Shown piece after piece: positions 34,152 through 34,536 of a DNA stretch of 34,536 nt. Position 1 is the stretch's first letter; each line of letters starts with the position of its first letter. The notes below the pieces were generated by a model, which saw nothing but the letters and a program-made list of their open reading frames with translations, made no database searches and had not been told where the DNA came from. Source of the DNA: Streptomyces tricolor. Lineage in GTDB: Bacteria; Actinomycetota; Actinomycetes; Streptomycetales; Streptomycetaceae. The DNA lies in contig NZ_MUMF01000223.1 in the NCBI RefSeq assembly GCF_002155905.1, positions 1 to 34,536 of the forward strand, written 5' to 3'. The position numbers and the translations under genes were made by a program.

Positions 34152-34536
34152 GTGCGCACCCTGCTGTGGCGGGCCGCGCTCGCCGGCGCCCTGGTGTGCG
34201 GGATCGGTCTGCTGCCCTGGCTCAGCCGCACCGATCCCGCGCTCACCGTCCTCAAGGCCCGGGCCCAGGACCGCGACCCGGACCCCGCGGTGCTCGCCGC
34301 CATCCGCGACCAGCTCGGTCTGGACGACGGCCCGCTGACCCTGCTGGGCCGCTGGCTCGGCGGACTGGCGCGCGGGGACGCGGGCCGGTCCTGGATCTCC
34401 GGCGCGGAGGCGGGACCGGCCGTGCTCCAGGCGCTCGGCGCCTCCCTGCTGCTCATGGCGGTCGCGCTCGTCGTGGCCGGCTGCACCGCCGCCGCCGTCT
34501 GCGCCCGCACCCTGTACCGGGGCGGCCGGGCCCGGC
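34152..34536 (+). CDS. ABC transporter permease (DppB-like), partial at window end
   Basis: The GTG start lies 2 bp after the binding-protein stop, so the genes are an operon. About 128 codons are present before the window ends. A first membrane helix (about 6-24) is followed by a periplasmic segment (IRDQLGLDDGPLTLLGRWLGG) and GDAGRSW, a landmark of DppB/NikB permeases, then a second helix (about 98-118). The remaining helices and EAA loop are outside the window. Confidence 0.85.
   Translation, partial: MRTLLWRAALAGALVCGIGLLPWLSRTDPALTVLKARAQDRDPDPAVLAAIRDQLGLDDGPLTLLGRWLGGLARGDAGRSWISGAEAGPAVLQALGASLLLMAVALVVAGCTAAAVCARTLYRGGRAR

Overview
The window is very GC-rich, with strong third-position G/C bias, frequent GTG starts and Streptomyces-type regulators, lipoproteins and sugar importers. 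It looks like a chromosomal segment of a Streptomyces or a close relative. I see no integrase, insertion sequence, CRISPR array or phage module. All calls come from reading the sequence; no database search was run.

Layout. (1) 1-2.6 kb: a MarR regulator with two operator-like palindromes, fdhD (formate dehydrogenase maturation) and a stand-alone FabH-like ketosynthase. (2) 2.9-6.7 kb: two related sigma-factor-like proteins that each carry a zinc-finger motif and a membrane anchor. One has an extracytoplasmic domain. A short PucR-type regulator lies between them. (3) 7.0-14.7 kb: an oxalate (or related CoA-thioester) catabolism locus. It has an FCD-GntR regulator, an oxalate/formate-type transporter preceded by a shrunken copy of its own N-terminus, an ADP-forming acyl-CoA synthetase broken by an apparent one-base deletion, a formyl-CoA transferase and an oxalyl-CoA decarboxylase-like enzyme. 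ATAC/GTAT operator-like palindromes lie before the decarboxylase gene. The nearby fdhD fits, because this pathway releases formate.

(4) 15.0-17.6 kb: tRNA-Leu(GAG) with a terminator, then a second EF-G-like GTPase preceded by a candidate 38-codon leader ORF. (5) 17.7-19.7 kb: a TetR regulator and an MFS exporter, with three similar operator sites at the two promoters. (6) 19.75-26.3 kb: a beta-glucan utilisation operon. It encodes a sugar-binding lipoprotein, two permeases, a GH1 beta-glucosidase and, after a strong hairpin, a secreted GH16 glucanase with two discoidin-like domains. There is no ATPase and no local regulator.

(7) 26.4-31.8 kb: an ADP-ribosylglycohydrolase-like protein that lacks key metal ligands. 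Facing it is a 1349-residue Eco57I/DrmMI-like adenine methyltransferase, translationally coupled to a small 80-codon upstream gene. No helicase or nuclease partner is present. (8) 32.0 kb to the end: a probably leaderless GNAT acetyltransferase gene, then a family-5 ABC substrate-binding lipoprotein and permease (cut by the window edge) behind a strong Zur-like box, which suggests zinc-controlled metal or metallophore uptake.
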